Source: Amphimedon queenslandica (taxonomy: Eukaryota > Porifera > Demospongiae > Haplosclerida > Niphatidae). Taken from it: a stretch of 64,000 nt of DNA. This document shows, one piece after another, positions 1 to 24,351 of the stretch (within the stretch, counting starts at the first letter, position 1; each line of letters begins with the position of its first letter). The stretch covers positions 8,097-72,096 of the forward strand of contig NW_003546424.1 of NCBI RefSeq assembly GCF_000090795.2, in the 5' to 3' direction. The notes below the pieces were generated by a model. The model searched no databases. It saw only the letters and a list, made by a program, of their open reading frames with translations, and was not told where the DNA came from. The position numbers and the translations under genes are program-made.

Positions 1-51
1 AGAAGTATGTAACAAGAATAAATGATATTATTAGACTGTTATTGTTTGTAG

Positions 52-1364
52 GATTTTGTGTATCCTTCCAATGTTGCTTATCCCATTGGAGGTGACCAGT
101 ATCAATACGCATACATTGAGATGCACTATGATAATCCAAACAGACTATCAGGTTAACTAATTACAATAAGATTAGTGTCCACTCATTGTTATTGTAGGGG
201 TGATTGATAGTTCTGGTGTGACATTCTATTACATTGATACACCAAGGGAGCATGATTCTGGTATACTTATAGTTGGACAAGCAGTCCACCACACCATGAT
301 AATACCTCCTAAAGCAAGGGATTACACTATTTATAGCTTCTGTCCAACTGATTGCACTGCAGTATGATTGGAATATATTATGTACTGTACAATAATCTTG
401 TGTTTAGTTATTTCCTCAAGATGGGATCCGCGTGTTTGCTAATTTGCTTCACACTCATTTGCTTGGTGTAAGCCTTACTGTACATCATCTGAGAGCTACT
501 GATCAGTGTAGATCAGGCAGTGGCATTGAAGAGCTTAAACCTATTGATAGCAACCCATTATATGATTTCAACTTCCAAGAGGGAGTGCATATTAATGAAG
601 TTGTCATTAGACCAGTGAGAGACTATGAAATTGAATTGTTGCATATTTTAATGTAATTTTATTGTGACAGGGTGATACAATTATGCTGACCTGCACATAC
701 AATAGTGAAAATCGAAACACAGTAACATTGGTGAGCTGTCCTCACATTAGGTTTTGAATGTTGCTTATAATAGGGAGGGGAGAGCACTCATGAGGAAATG
801 TGTCTATCATTTCTAAACTATTATCCAAGGATAGGAATGACTGACTGTTATAGTTTGCCATCATCACAAAGTTTTACACAATTCTTATCAAGACACTACA
901 AGTATAAAAGTATTTCTTTAGGCTCTAGCTATCTTTTTATTTTCTCAGTCAAAGTAAAATTGATTCATTTAATGGTAACCCATCAAGGTCTAATATCAAT
1001 AAGATATTTAATAATATCACTTGGACACACGAGGAAACTGAAGTCTTAGAGAACTCACTCTCAACTGGCTCTCAATATTCTTTTTGCTATGGACCTGTAA
1101 GCTATTATACTTCTTGTCAATAATGCATTGTAACTGTTGTATCATCTTTAGTCAGTAGCATATACAGATACAAGACAAGATGTGCCATCCATTGGTTGTC
1201 CTTATGAAGCACCTCCTGTAATGCTGGAGTGTCCTGACTCTGTTGGTCCTACCACTAATCCTACCACTGATCCTACCACTGATCCTACCAGTGGTGCTGT
1301 GTCATTGATTACTCTCTCAGTCACAGTGCTGCTCTTTGCTATGATTGCAATGATCCTCATTTAA
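52..1364 (+). CDS. MOXD1/DBH-like copper monooxygenase, C-terminal part
   Basis: This is the 3' end of a spliced gene that begins before the window. Visible coding exons are about 52-151, 198-361, 408-614, 671-730, 774-901, 949-1096 and 1152-1364, all with GT-AG borders that keep frame. The product matches the C-terminal half of type II copper, ascorbate-dependent monooxygenases of the DBH/MOXD family. Signposts are FANLLHTHLLG (the HxH copper-ligand region), YDFNFQE, GDTIMLTCTYN, and GGESTHEEMC followed by NYYPR. These enzymes hydroxylate small amines or related substrates in the secretory pathway; the substrate here is unknown. The C-terminus has a Thr/Pro-rich stalk (tandem PTTD units) and a hydrophobic segment ending at the stop, so it is probably membrane- or GPI-anchored. 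Family call is strong, orthology to MOXD1 itself less so. Confidence 0.85.
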
Positions 1365-1645
1365 TTAACTCTTTCTCCTACTCCATTTTTTGCTGCTTTA
1401 TGTCTTAGATCATCCAACAGGGCTTCGACTTTTTTCACCCTTTTCATTAATAATGAATTTTGTGCCCCCTTTTCATTTATTGATGCTTTTCATTCATTTG
1501 TGCCTCCTTCATCTGCTGCATTATAATAATAAATTAATAATAATAATAATTTTACTTGCGATAAATCACAGTGTTAGTGAACACAAAACAAAAGAACATA
1601 CAATAACAACAAACACTAAAAACAAATAAGATAATAAGTTATTTG

Positions 1646-2707
1646 TTATGCTGGTAAAGCATTTAAAATTAGTTCTCTTGATGCATGTGGAAGTGATGTA
1701 GGAAATATTATATTAAAGTCTACAATGAGATCTCCATATCTTCCTGGTGACTTTGATAGTGGCATGCCATATCCAGCTAGTCTTACTTCAGTTCTTGGAT
1801 CAATTATTTCACGGACATCACGTGAAACCATGTCTCCACTGATAGTTGGTACATGTATCGAAGTACTACAGAGAGCATCACGAAGAGATATGTTAGCTGT
1901 GTAGCGTAGGTTGTTGCCATCCCGACGGAATAAATCGTGAGGTTTGAGTTTGACAATAAAGATGATGTCAGCTGGTATTCTACCGTGAGACTGGTCACCT
2001 TCTTCTGCAAATGTTATCTTGGTCCCTTCTTTCCAGCCTGGTTTAACAGTTATCGTAATGATCTTATCTTGTGATGATCTGGTTCCGTCAGGATTAATCA
2101 CTTGCTTTGTGATTTTAAGGTTCTTGACACAGCCTCTGTATAGTTCCTCGAGAGTTAGGTTTAGAAGACGTTCGATGGGAGGATCTTTACGCTTGGAATT
2201 CTGGAAACCTTTTCCTCCTCCCATTCCGCCAAACAGTCCAAAAGGATTTCCACCTCCAAAAGACTCAAACTCCATGTCCTCCATGCCTCCATCAACCTGT
2301 GGTCCGTTTGGTGTCATGAATATACGACCACCACTTCCACCTTTTGGATTCCCTGATGAGAAAAAGAATGTGTTTCCTCCTGCACTGCCCCCGAATGGAT
2401 CCTGCCCACCGAAGAAACTCCTAAAGATCTCGTGAGGGTCGACGTTACCCGAGAACCCGCTAAACCCACCACCAGCTGGGCCACGGCCTTTGAGCCCTTC
2501 CTCTCCAAACTGGTCATAGATCTTCTTCTTCTCTGGGTCGCTCAGTATCTCGTAAGCCTCTGCAATGTCTTTGAACTTGCTCTCAGCATCTGGTGACTGG
2601 TTCTTGTCTGGGTGGTACTTGAGGGCCATTTTACGATAAGCTTTCTTTATATCGTCTTCACTGGCTCCGCGCTGTACCCCTAGTACATTGTAGTAGTCTT
2701 TGCCCAT
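1646..2707 (-). CDS. DnaJ/HSP40 co-chaperone, type II (DNAJB1/4/5-like)
   Basis: Single-exon gene of about 353 residues. The N-terminal J domain contains the HPDK motif that stimulates HSP70 ATPase. A long Gly/Phe-rich stretch follows (roughly residues 75-155), then the two beta-barrel client-binding domains and dimerisation end typical of DNAJB1/DNAJB4/DNAJB5. There is no CxxCxGxG zinc finger, so it is type II. The reading frame is open to an ATG at 2719, but family members start MGKDYY, which matches the ATG at 2707; that start is preferred. It would act in cytosol and nucleus in protein folding with HSP70. It shares a roughly 300-bp divergent promoter with ALDH6A1, and a heat-shock element lies about 190 bp upstream of its ATG. 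Confidence 0.93.
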   Translation of the reverse strand: MGKDYYNVLGVQRGASEDDIKKAYRKMALKYHPDKNQSPDAESKFKDIAEAYEILSDPEKKKIYDQFGEEGLKGRGPAGGGFSGFSGNVDPHEIFRSFFGGQDPFGGSAGGNTFFFSSGNPKGGSGGRIFMTPNGPQVDGGMEDMEFESFGGGNPFGLFGGMGGGKGFQNSKRKDPPIERLLNLTLEELYRGCVKNLKITKQVINPDGTRSSQDKIITITVKPGWKEGTKITFAEEGDQSHGRIPADIIFIVKLKPHDLFRRDGNNLRYTANISLRDALCSTSIHVPTISGDMVSRDVREIIDPRTEVRLAGYGMPLSKSPGRYGDLIVDFNIIFPTSLPHASRELILNALPA

Positions 2708-2896
2708 GATGATTGACACAATCTACTGCTTCTGCTTGAGGATAGTCCTTGAATGACGTTTATTATGTTTTAGTGTTCTGACTGATGACCGACTGGTGAG
2801 CTCAGTTTTATCCTATCGTCAACTTTTCTCTGGAAAGTTCTATTCATTTGTGCTCCTGCCGGTTCCTGTCTCGTATTTTCTAGCATGTCTACAAAC

Positions 2897-2909
2897 TTCT
2901 AGAATTTTC
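2897..2909. promoter_or_regulatory. Heat-shock element (HSF binding site)
   Basis: TTCTAGAATTTTC is three perfectly phased 5-bp units (nTTCn/nGAAn inverted repeat), the minimal high-quality HSE. A weaker two-unit GAA-AG-TTC lies at 2833-2840. Both lie in the divergent promoter between the HSP40 gene and ALDH6A1. HSP40 genes are classic HSF1 targets, so the functional link is likely but is inferred. Confidence 0.75.
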
Positions 2910-3013
2910 TGCACAGAAGGAGCGAGAGGGTGTGGCTGAGTCTGGGCCACACCCAATTGTCACACCCACTGTCACACCTTCCTGACCTGACCTCTTAATT
3001 ATTCTCAACAAAG

Positions 3014-6000
3014 ATGTTGCGATTCGCTTTAAAGCCAAAGGTAAGAGAAAGTAATAATTTGCTAGTATCTTTCTCTTCCTCAGGTGTTTGCTTCAGCAGC
3101 TGCTGCTCGCTGCATGAGCTCTGGAAATGTAAGTTTGCTTAATGATATTTGGGAGTGGCTTATATAATCCATTATAACCCATCTACTATTAATTACCTAG
3201 ACTCCTACAACTAAACTATTCATCAATGGGAAATTTGTAGAATCAAAAACCAACAAATGGGTCGACAACTTTAATCCGGTACAGAAAACTCCTTTAATAA
3301 TAGATATTGTATTATGAGGATGTCCCTTTATAATTAGGCAACTAACGAGCTTGTTACCCGAGTACCTTGTGCCACTCAAGAGGAGATGAAAGCTGCTGTA
3401 GATGCTGCCCAAGTGAGCTCAAAACCAGTTATGATAACTGGTTTTACTTGTCACTCGTAGGCTGTTTTCAAGGACTGGAAGGAGACCAGCGTTATGACTC
3501 GTCAGCAAGTTATGTTTCGACTCCAACACATCATACGAGAGAACATTGTAAGACACTTGAGTCTCATTTTTATTGTGTGGTACATGTAGCAAGAAATCTT
3601 AAAATAGTAAATTAAAGGGACTGAAAATGCTAAAATTAATGTATATACATGTATATATACACACAATTAAAAGTGATTCATAACATGAATTTTCATACTT
3701 TTTTCTGCACACATTCACGTGCACTCTAGTCTGATTTGGCTAAAGTAATAACGCTAGAGCAAGGGAAGACATTAGCTGATGCTGAAGGAGACGTATTGAG
3801 AGGACTACGTGAGCACTTATCTAGCTATATCCTCCATTTTATCACCATTTGTCTCTCTCCCTCCAGAGGTGGTTGAACACTCCTGTAGTATCACTAGTCT
3901 ACAGTTAGGAGAGACATTGGGATCCGTTACTAAGGACATGGATACTTATACTTACCGTGAACCACTGGGGGTGTGTGCTGGAGTGACGCCATTTAATTTC
4001 CCTGCCATGATACCGCTATGGGTTAGTTCTATAGAACTTTTAAAATTTTTATTTATTTATTATTATTATTATTTATTATTTTAGATGTTTCCCCTAGCAC
4101 TTGTATGTGGCAATACGTTTGTTATGAAACCCAGTGAGCTTGATCCAGGCGCTACGATGATGCTGATGGAGATGGCAAAGGAAGCAGGTGTACCTGATGG
4201 AGCCGTCAACGTCATTCATGGACAGAAAGAATGTGAGACTCTATATTACTGCATGCAGCATAACGTACATATATACATGTATAAAAAGAAAATATTTGCA
4301 GGTTGATCAATATTTGGTGGATTAGAGAAATAATTATTATCAATATAAAAATATACCCATTAATTTTTTTAGCAAAGACAAATTGGAAAAGGATTTCATA
4401 TTGACTATGTTACTGTTATGCCTCATTTGCAGCTGTTGTTATGGAGCCTCTTGTACAATACACACATACCTTGTGTTCATGCATCCCTTGTACCTTTCAT
4501 CTATCAATGGCACCTTTAGAAAGAGTTACAAACTGTTGTACCACATTGTCCTGATCTTTTTTTACTTAACTTTAAACTTATTGCTATGATTATTTTTCAT
4601 GCAGCTGTCGATTTTATATGTGACGAGCCAAGAATCAGAGCTATCTCATTTGTCGGTAGCGATAGAGTTGGAAAGTATATTTACGAGAGAGGGACAGCTA
4701 ATGGGAAAAGGGTACAATCGAACATGGTAAGGAGGGAGAAATGGAGACTGAGAGAGTAAAGAAGGAGTCATTACATTTTGTACTTTTGTCTAGGGCGCTA
4801 AGAATCATGGTATAGTCATGCCTGATGCCAATAAAGAGCACGCCATTAATCAGGTAAGCCTTTTTGAACTTTATCTATCAGGTCATGTGATTGTCATGTG
4901 GCTAGTTGGTTGGAGCTGCTTTTGGTGCAGCTGGACAGCGTTGCATGGCACTGTCAACAGCTGTATTTGTTGGAGAAGCAAAGGAATGGATACCAGAGGT
5001 TGTGGCTAAAGCCAAGAAACTTAAAGTAGATGGAGGCAAGGATTAATAGTGGAAGAAAAGGATTTATGCGTACATGCTTTTATTTAGGAACTGAGAAAGG
5101 GGCTGATTTGGGTCCACTCATTACTCCTGAAGCAAAACAAAGAGTCTGTGATCTTATTCAAAGTGGAGTAGAAGAAGGAGCTAGTGTAAGAAAGAGAGAG
5201 ACAATTAAGTTATTATGATAGTTTTTAAATTTCTTTTCCAGCTGGTCCTTGATGGGAGAGACGTTAAGGTTGATAGTGGGTATGAGAAAGGAAATTTTGT
5301 GGGTCCATCCATCCTGTCTGAAGTCAAGGTATTTCAATATAGCACATTTTGACCCAGTTTTTGAGCAATTTTAAAAATTCATAAAAACTCCAAATTTGAT
5401 CGGAATCAACTCAAACTTTCTATGCAACATAAGTACATGTATATGCATCAGAAAAAGTTATAAAAGTTGAGAATTCTCACCAAGTGATTTTTAGCGAAAT
5501 TTGGCCCGTGACCCTGTACTATAGTACAGGGACTTTGGCCCAGTTTTTGAGCAACTTTAAAAATTCATAAAAACTCCAAATTTGATCGGAATCAACTCAA
5601 ACTTTCTATGCAACATAAGTACATGTATATACATCAGAAAAAGTTATAAAAGTTGAGAATTCTCACCAAGTGATTTTTAGCGAAATTTGGCCCGTGACCC
5701 TGTACTATAGTACAGGGACTTTGGCCCAGTTTTTGAGCAACTCTAAAAATTCATAAAAAATCCAAATTTGATCGGAATCAACTCAAACTTTCTACGCAAC
5801 ATAAGTACATGTATATGCATCAGAAAAAGTTATAAAAGTTGAGAATTCTCACCAAGTGATTTTTGGTGAAATTTGGCCCGTGACCCTGTACTATAGTACA
5901 GGGACTTTGGCCCGGTTTTTGAGCAACTTCAAAAATTCATAAAAAATCCAAATTTGATCAGAATCAACTCAAACTTTCTACGCAACATAAGTACATGTAT

Positions 6001-6841
6001 ATGCATCAGAAAAAGTTATAAAAGTTGAGAATTCTCACCAAGTGATTTTTGGCGAAATTTGGCCCGTGACCCTGTACTATAATACAGGGACTTTGGCCTG
6101 ATTTTAAAGCAAAGTTAAAAATTAATTTTCATTGAAATCAATATGCAACATAAGAACCTGTCATGTACATGTTTTATCATATTTTATATTACACTATTAG
6201 CCAAACATGAAATGTTATACTGAGGAGATATTTGGACCAGTTCTAGTGACACTAAATGTCGACACTTTGGACGAGGTACAGCTCATGATATTAAATAAAC
6301 TACCTTTAAAATGTTCTCTTGATTCCTTAGGCAATTGAACTCATTAACAGCAATCCTTACGGGAACGGGACAGCCATTTTTACAAACTCCGGTGCAGCTG
6401 CAAGAAAGTTCCAGAATGAGATTGATGTTGGGCAGGTTTGTTTTCAGTACCAGCATGAGAAATAATCGGCTACAAATACATTTCTATTTCTCTCTCTCTC
6501 TCTCTCATGCCCGTAGGTTGGTATCAACGTTCCGATTCCTGTTCCTCTCCCAATGTTTTCATTCACTGGCTCACGTGCATCATTCCAAGGAGACGTCAAT
6601 TTCTATGGAAAACAGGTCAGACATTTAAAAACCGAATTACCTTTAATAAATTAATATATTAATTTATTTATAATAATTATATTAAAAATCAAACTATCAA
6701 TTTTATTTTAATGAAATAATTATTATATTTTTAATATAGGGCATACAGTTTTACACCCAGGTGAAGACTATCACTAGTCTGTGGAGACAGGAAGACGCTG
6801 GAACTGGTCCCACACCAACTGTGATGCCCACCATGAAATAA
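3014..6841 (+). CDS. ALDH6A1: Methylmalonate-semialdehyde dehydrogenase (acylating), mitochondrial
   Basis: Complete 17-exon gene. Exons: 3014-3040, 3084-3128, 3201-3278, 3338-3412, 3461-3547, 3730-3808, 3867-4021, 4085-4232, 4605-4726, 4794-4853, 4906-5035, 5088-5185, 5242-5328, 6201-6275, 6331-6435, 6517-6615, 6740-6841. The enzyme converts methylmalonate/malonate semialdehyde plus CoA to propionyl-/acetyl-CoA in valine and thymine breakdown. Diagnostic blocks are [44 protein letters not shown] and [11 protein letters not shown], the last holding the catalytic cysteine. The short first exon (MLRFALKPK) begins a basic/hydrophobic N-terminus that suits mitochondrial import. Intron 11 is GC-AG. 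Intron 13 holds a four-unit 186-bp satellite. Convergent with the Rap-GAP gene downstream. Confidence 0.95.
5335..6120. repeat. 186-bp tandem satellite with central palindrome (4+ units)
   Basis: Four near-identical units in ALDH6A1 intron 13. The perfect palindrome CCCTGTACTATAGTACAGGG recurs at 5512-5531, 5698-5717 and 5884-5903, and with one change at 6070-6089, so the period is exactly 186 bp. Each unit also carries ATAAGTACATGTATATGC and an AT-rich block. Related copies occur at 10258-10500, 23090-23150, 25295-25635, 31690-32325, 39150-39345, 61838-61900, 62755-62830 and 63895-64000. Confidence 0.95.
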
Positions 6842-7294
6842 AGAAAATATTTTCTATCATCTTTTTCTTGTTATTATTATCTAGTTAAGTATAATAGTAG
6901 GACAGAGAAGGAAATTTGTTATTAATTATCATCTATTGTTATTAATATTGTTTTTTTTCATTTCAACTTTACAAATAAAGTATATTGCGTAATTATGGCT
7001 ACGGACAAAAATTTGCGCCTTTTTTATTACAATTTTAATTGCATTTTATTTTAATTAACACATCAAAATAATAAATAACAAAAAACAATAATAATAATAA
7101 TAATGATCGATTCACAAAAATGATTGTAATTTTTACAAAATTTTAAATTTCCAGAAAAATAATGCGTCCCTCTCCTTTAAGTGCAAAAGCAGAGAAAACA
7201 ATAATTAATTTTTGTAATGATAAATTAATGATGATAATAATAGTTAGTAGAAACGAGAAGAGAAAGAGAGAGAGAGAGAGGGTGGAGTGATGAA
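6842..7294. other. Convergent 3' intergenic spacer
   Basis: AT-rich gap between the ALDH6A1 stop and the stop of the Rap-GAP gene on the other strand. It should hold both 3' UTRs. AATAAA-type hexamers occur near 6975 (+). Otherwise only (TAA)n and a short GA run; no gene seen. Confidence 0.6.
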
Positions 7295-21131
<13,837 letters not shown>

Positions 21132-21551
21132 AGTCCAATAGGCTACACAATCACTCCTTCACAACTATGTAGCGGTTTACTCAGAGACACAACAGTCAGC
21201 GTGCTTGGAATATCTTTTGCTCTCTCTCTCTCTCTTGTTCCACTCACTTTCCTTCAACGGCTACAACAAAGAGAATTTCTTTCTCCTCCTCGAGGGATGG
21301 GTCTATGAATAATAATTGAAAATAATGGATTCTTAATTTTAATAAGTTAAATTAGCTACATTAATAATTAGCACTGTTAAAGTTTTTTGAAGAAAGGAAA
21401 TGACAGTGACTATCAATAGAGACAAAATAAAATTTTAACAGAAACAATTAATTTTTAGTAGCCTTGCTAATAAAACAAAGAAACATAATAATAATGAATG
21501 TCCTAATTCTTGTATTGCTTTTCCTCTGTATTTTAGATGGCAAAAGTATTG

Positions 21552-24259
21552 TCATTGTGTAGTGTGTTCATCAGTATCCACACCACTAATAACATCATCA
21601 TCGATTTCTATGCTGCCAAATGGATCAGACTCTTCACTAAAAGCTGAGAGAGTTGGCTTCTTGATGAGAAGACGATTCTTTGGTTTAACTTTAGCTCCTT
21701 TCTCCTCTTCTCCGCCAAGAAAGTCAGACACGACACTTGGAACATAATACCTAATAAACAATGACAAGTAACATCGCTCATTGTTGCTAGTATATTGACT
21801 AGAAGCTAGAGTATCTGATGTATTATTATCAATCATTTTTGTTGCAAACTGGCATAGCCTGCTATTTAATAATCACACCTTCCAGTCTCCTTTTCAATGT
21901 AGGAGAACCTTCTCCCAAATACTGGAGATGGGACAGCTTTATGTTTAGATGTTTTAACGCTCTAGATTAATATAAAGAAAAATTACACCAGCCACTCCAC
22001 TCTCTTTACCCGTTTTCTGCGTGAAAAGATTGTTTTCCTTAATGCTTTAAAAAAAGTAGACAAATTTGCTTTTAAAATAGTAACTAAGCAGTTACCCTAA
22101 AAATGAAATAAACTAGTTCTATACATTCATCTCTTTTATGCATTAACTTACATCAGCCCATCCTGGATTGCTTTCACAATAAAACTTAATATCTGGATCC
22201 TTCATATCCTCATCAGTGATTGTTGAAGCAAAGGACTTTTAAAAACATGAAAAAAGAATTAAACATTAAAATTAATTTATGTCTTGGCTATATACTTTGA
22301 GTGTGTTGCCTGTCCTTTTGATGGCTCCGGTCTCTCGGACGTATTCTTCGTCATCAGTCATTATTGATTTTGCAAAATCTTCCATTATGCTATTAAAGAA
22401 TATCTTTAATACCTCTCTCTCTCCCTCCCTCCCTCCCTCCCTCCCTCCCTCTCTCTCTCTCTCTCAACCTCCCCAGCTGCCAGTCCTTCACTCTCATTAA
22501 CTAACTCTAGCATAAATTCTGGTGTCTTTTTCTTATAACTTGGATACACATCGTCGGGCCACATTTTCCTAAAAGACTATAAAAAGGTTAAACTACCATC
22601 CATATCTTGTTGATTGTCTTACAATGTAACTCTTGTATCCAAAACTTTTCCCAATTACGTACAAAGTAGTGAAAGGGTGCAGAAAAAATTCTGTATTGAA
22701 CGGGAAAGTAGATAAAATTGATGATTATTTTCTTTACCTTTAAATATTAGATAAGATCCAGTGTAGAATGCAAAGTGGCCCCCTCTGTATTTATGACTCA
22801 TTACAGTCGTGCCAATCTAAAGTAGCACGGTATAGATCCAAATTTTTGTCAGTCAAAAATTTTGTCGAAATCTTAATTTCTCGTTAAAATTAATTTCTGT
22901 CAATAAAATTTTCGTCTTTTTGTTACAAATCAGCATTCTACCCAAATAAAACAAAAATTTCGTCGAACAAAATCCCTGATGAATTCGATGAAATTTTTGA
23001 CTGATGAAAATTTGAAGCTATACGGTAATCCTAGCTTATTTGTATTAACAATTTTAATGTAGCGTTAGTGTACATGTATTTTAAATGCTCCCTCGAATGC
23101 TTGTAACTGCTCAAATTTTATACACAGCATAAGGGCATCAGTATGTTATGCAACCTTTCATAGATATCTTTTATTTCTCGACTAACATTTAAGATGTTGT
23201 AATCCTTCTTTCGAATGATTTTGTACACCATGAATCCCCTCAAAGATCCCAAGGTGCTATCCCGAAAGGCAACAACGTAAGTCTGTGTGAGAAGGTATTT
23301 GTGAAAATCATGGATACTATAAAAAATGATTATAATATTATATAATTGTGACAATCGTGATACCTGTAACTAGTATTGATGTATTCCTTTGCAAGGATGT
23401 ACAATTCATTGACTGTAGCCTATGAAGGATACATTCATAGCTACATACATGCATATATACATAATACATATAATATTATATGTGTGTAGTCACTAAAGTA
23501 TCGGCCAAAAGTAATCACTGCATGCAATAGTGACAACTGCCAATATTCTGATCTCATTCTTAAGTCAAAGCTACTGGTGAGCTTAACCTGGTGAACTAAT
23601 GTGTTATAGCTATATAAGGAAATGCTACTGGAGGCATCAAATCACAGAAGAGAATTAGCTGTATTATTAAATAAAGAGGCTTCTTTACTGGAAATGGCTT
23701 CCTATTAATTTGCTATCCACTACTGAGGGGTATTGCTAACTTATATTTTTAGAAGTATAGGTTATACACCGAGGTAGAGGTTTCTATGGTATTTATTAAC
23801 CAAGTGATGTAGTCGCGAGGTTAACAAATACCATAGAAACCAAGCCAAATGTAAGTAATCACGAAAACACGCTAATAATTGTCTCCTTTAGGTAAATCTC
23901 CTTAACATGCATATCCTCTATAATATTCAAGTCATATTTTCTCACCTCATCAAGGAGGTCTGACTCACACATAAAGGAATACAGTTTAGAGCGAAAATCA
24001 GCACTACGACGGTCAGTACTAGTAAATTAATAGTGAAAAAAGCAAAGTGAACAAGCCTTGAACTTTGGATGCCTACCTTCTCTGACCATGTATGAGGGAC
24101 AAGATCACAATAAAATCTTTCACATTCTGCAATTAGGAGGATGTCATTGCAGTGTCTTATAGCTATTCTCTTCCTTACTTTTAAAAATTTCATACATTTG
24201 TTTCTTCCAAAGAAGAGGAAAAAGACCAAGAGAACAAATAAACAAACAGACCAGAACAT
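21552..24259 (-). CDS. Uncharacterised conserved protein with N-terminal membrane anchor
   Basis: Multi-exon gene of no named family. The first exon (24259 to about 24079) starts MFWSVCLFVLLVFFLFFG, a hydrophobic signal-anchor, then CERFYCDLVPHTWSEK. Later exons encode ADFRSKLYSFMCESDLLDE, ATVNELYILAKEYINTSYR, VVAFRDSTLGSLRGFMVYK, FFLHPFTTLYVIGKSFGYKS, KMWPDDVYPSYKKKTPEF, IKFYCESNPGWADV and a hydrophilic acidic tail ending at 21552. I recall the motifs HPFTxLYxxGKxFxxKSY and ...NPGW in hypothetical proteins of other invertebrates but know no function. One exon between about 23120 and 22740 is not resolved; a repeat relic and a MITE lie there. The start is 92 bp from the RBM42 ATG, a divergent pair. 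Confidence 0.65.
22826..23026. mobile_element. MITE-like inverted-repeat element
   Basis: Long imperfect terminal inverted repeats: the first about 45 bases (CACGGTATAGATCC, CAAATTTTTGTCAGTCAAAA) match the reverse complement of the last about 45 (TTTTTGACTGATG, AAAATTTGAAGCTATACGG). Length about 200 bp, AT-rich, no coding capacity, inside an intron. Target-site duplication not identified. Confidence 0.7.
23090..23150. repeat. Relic of the 186-bp dispersed repeat
   Basis: Sequence around CTTATGCTGTGTATAAAATT parallels the CTTATG(T/C)TGC.TA.AAAGTTTGAGC block of the repeat. Short and diverged, in an intron. Confidence 0.5.
23779..23841. other. 23-bp-arm inverted repeat (long hairpin)
   Basis: Arms 23779-23801 and 23819-23841 are reverse complements with a single mismatch; 17-base loop. 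Lies in an intron of the uncharacterised membrane protein gene. Confidence 0.85.
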
Positions 24260-24351
24260 CTTCAGAAAAAAAATTACTGACTAGTGGCCCTATGTCGTGG
24301 GCGTGTCTGTTGATGGGCGTGGCTAAACGTAAAGCTAACGTGTCACTGAAA

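Noticed and set aside
2019-2435. 138-codon plus-strand frame
   Set aside because: Antisense shadow of the HSP40 Gly/Phe-rich region.
5335-6120. Regularly spaced repeats suggesting a CRISPR-like array
   Set aside because: The whole 186-bp unit is repeated, with no unique spacers, and it sits in a eukaryotic intron; it is a satellite array.
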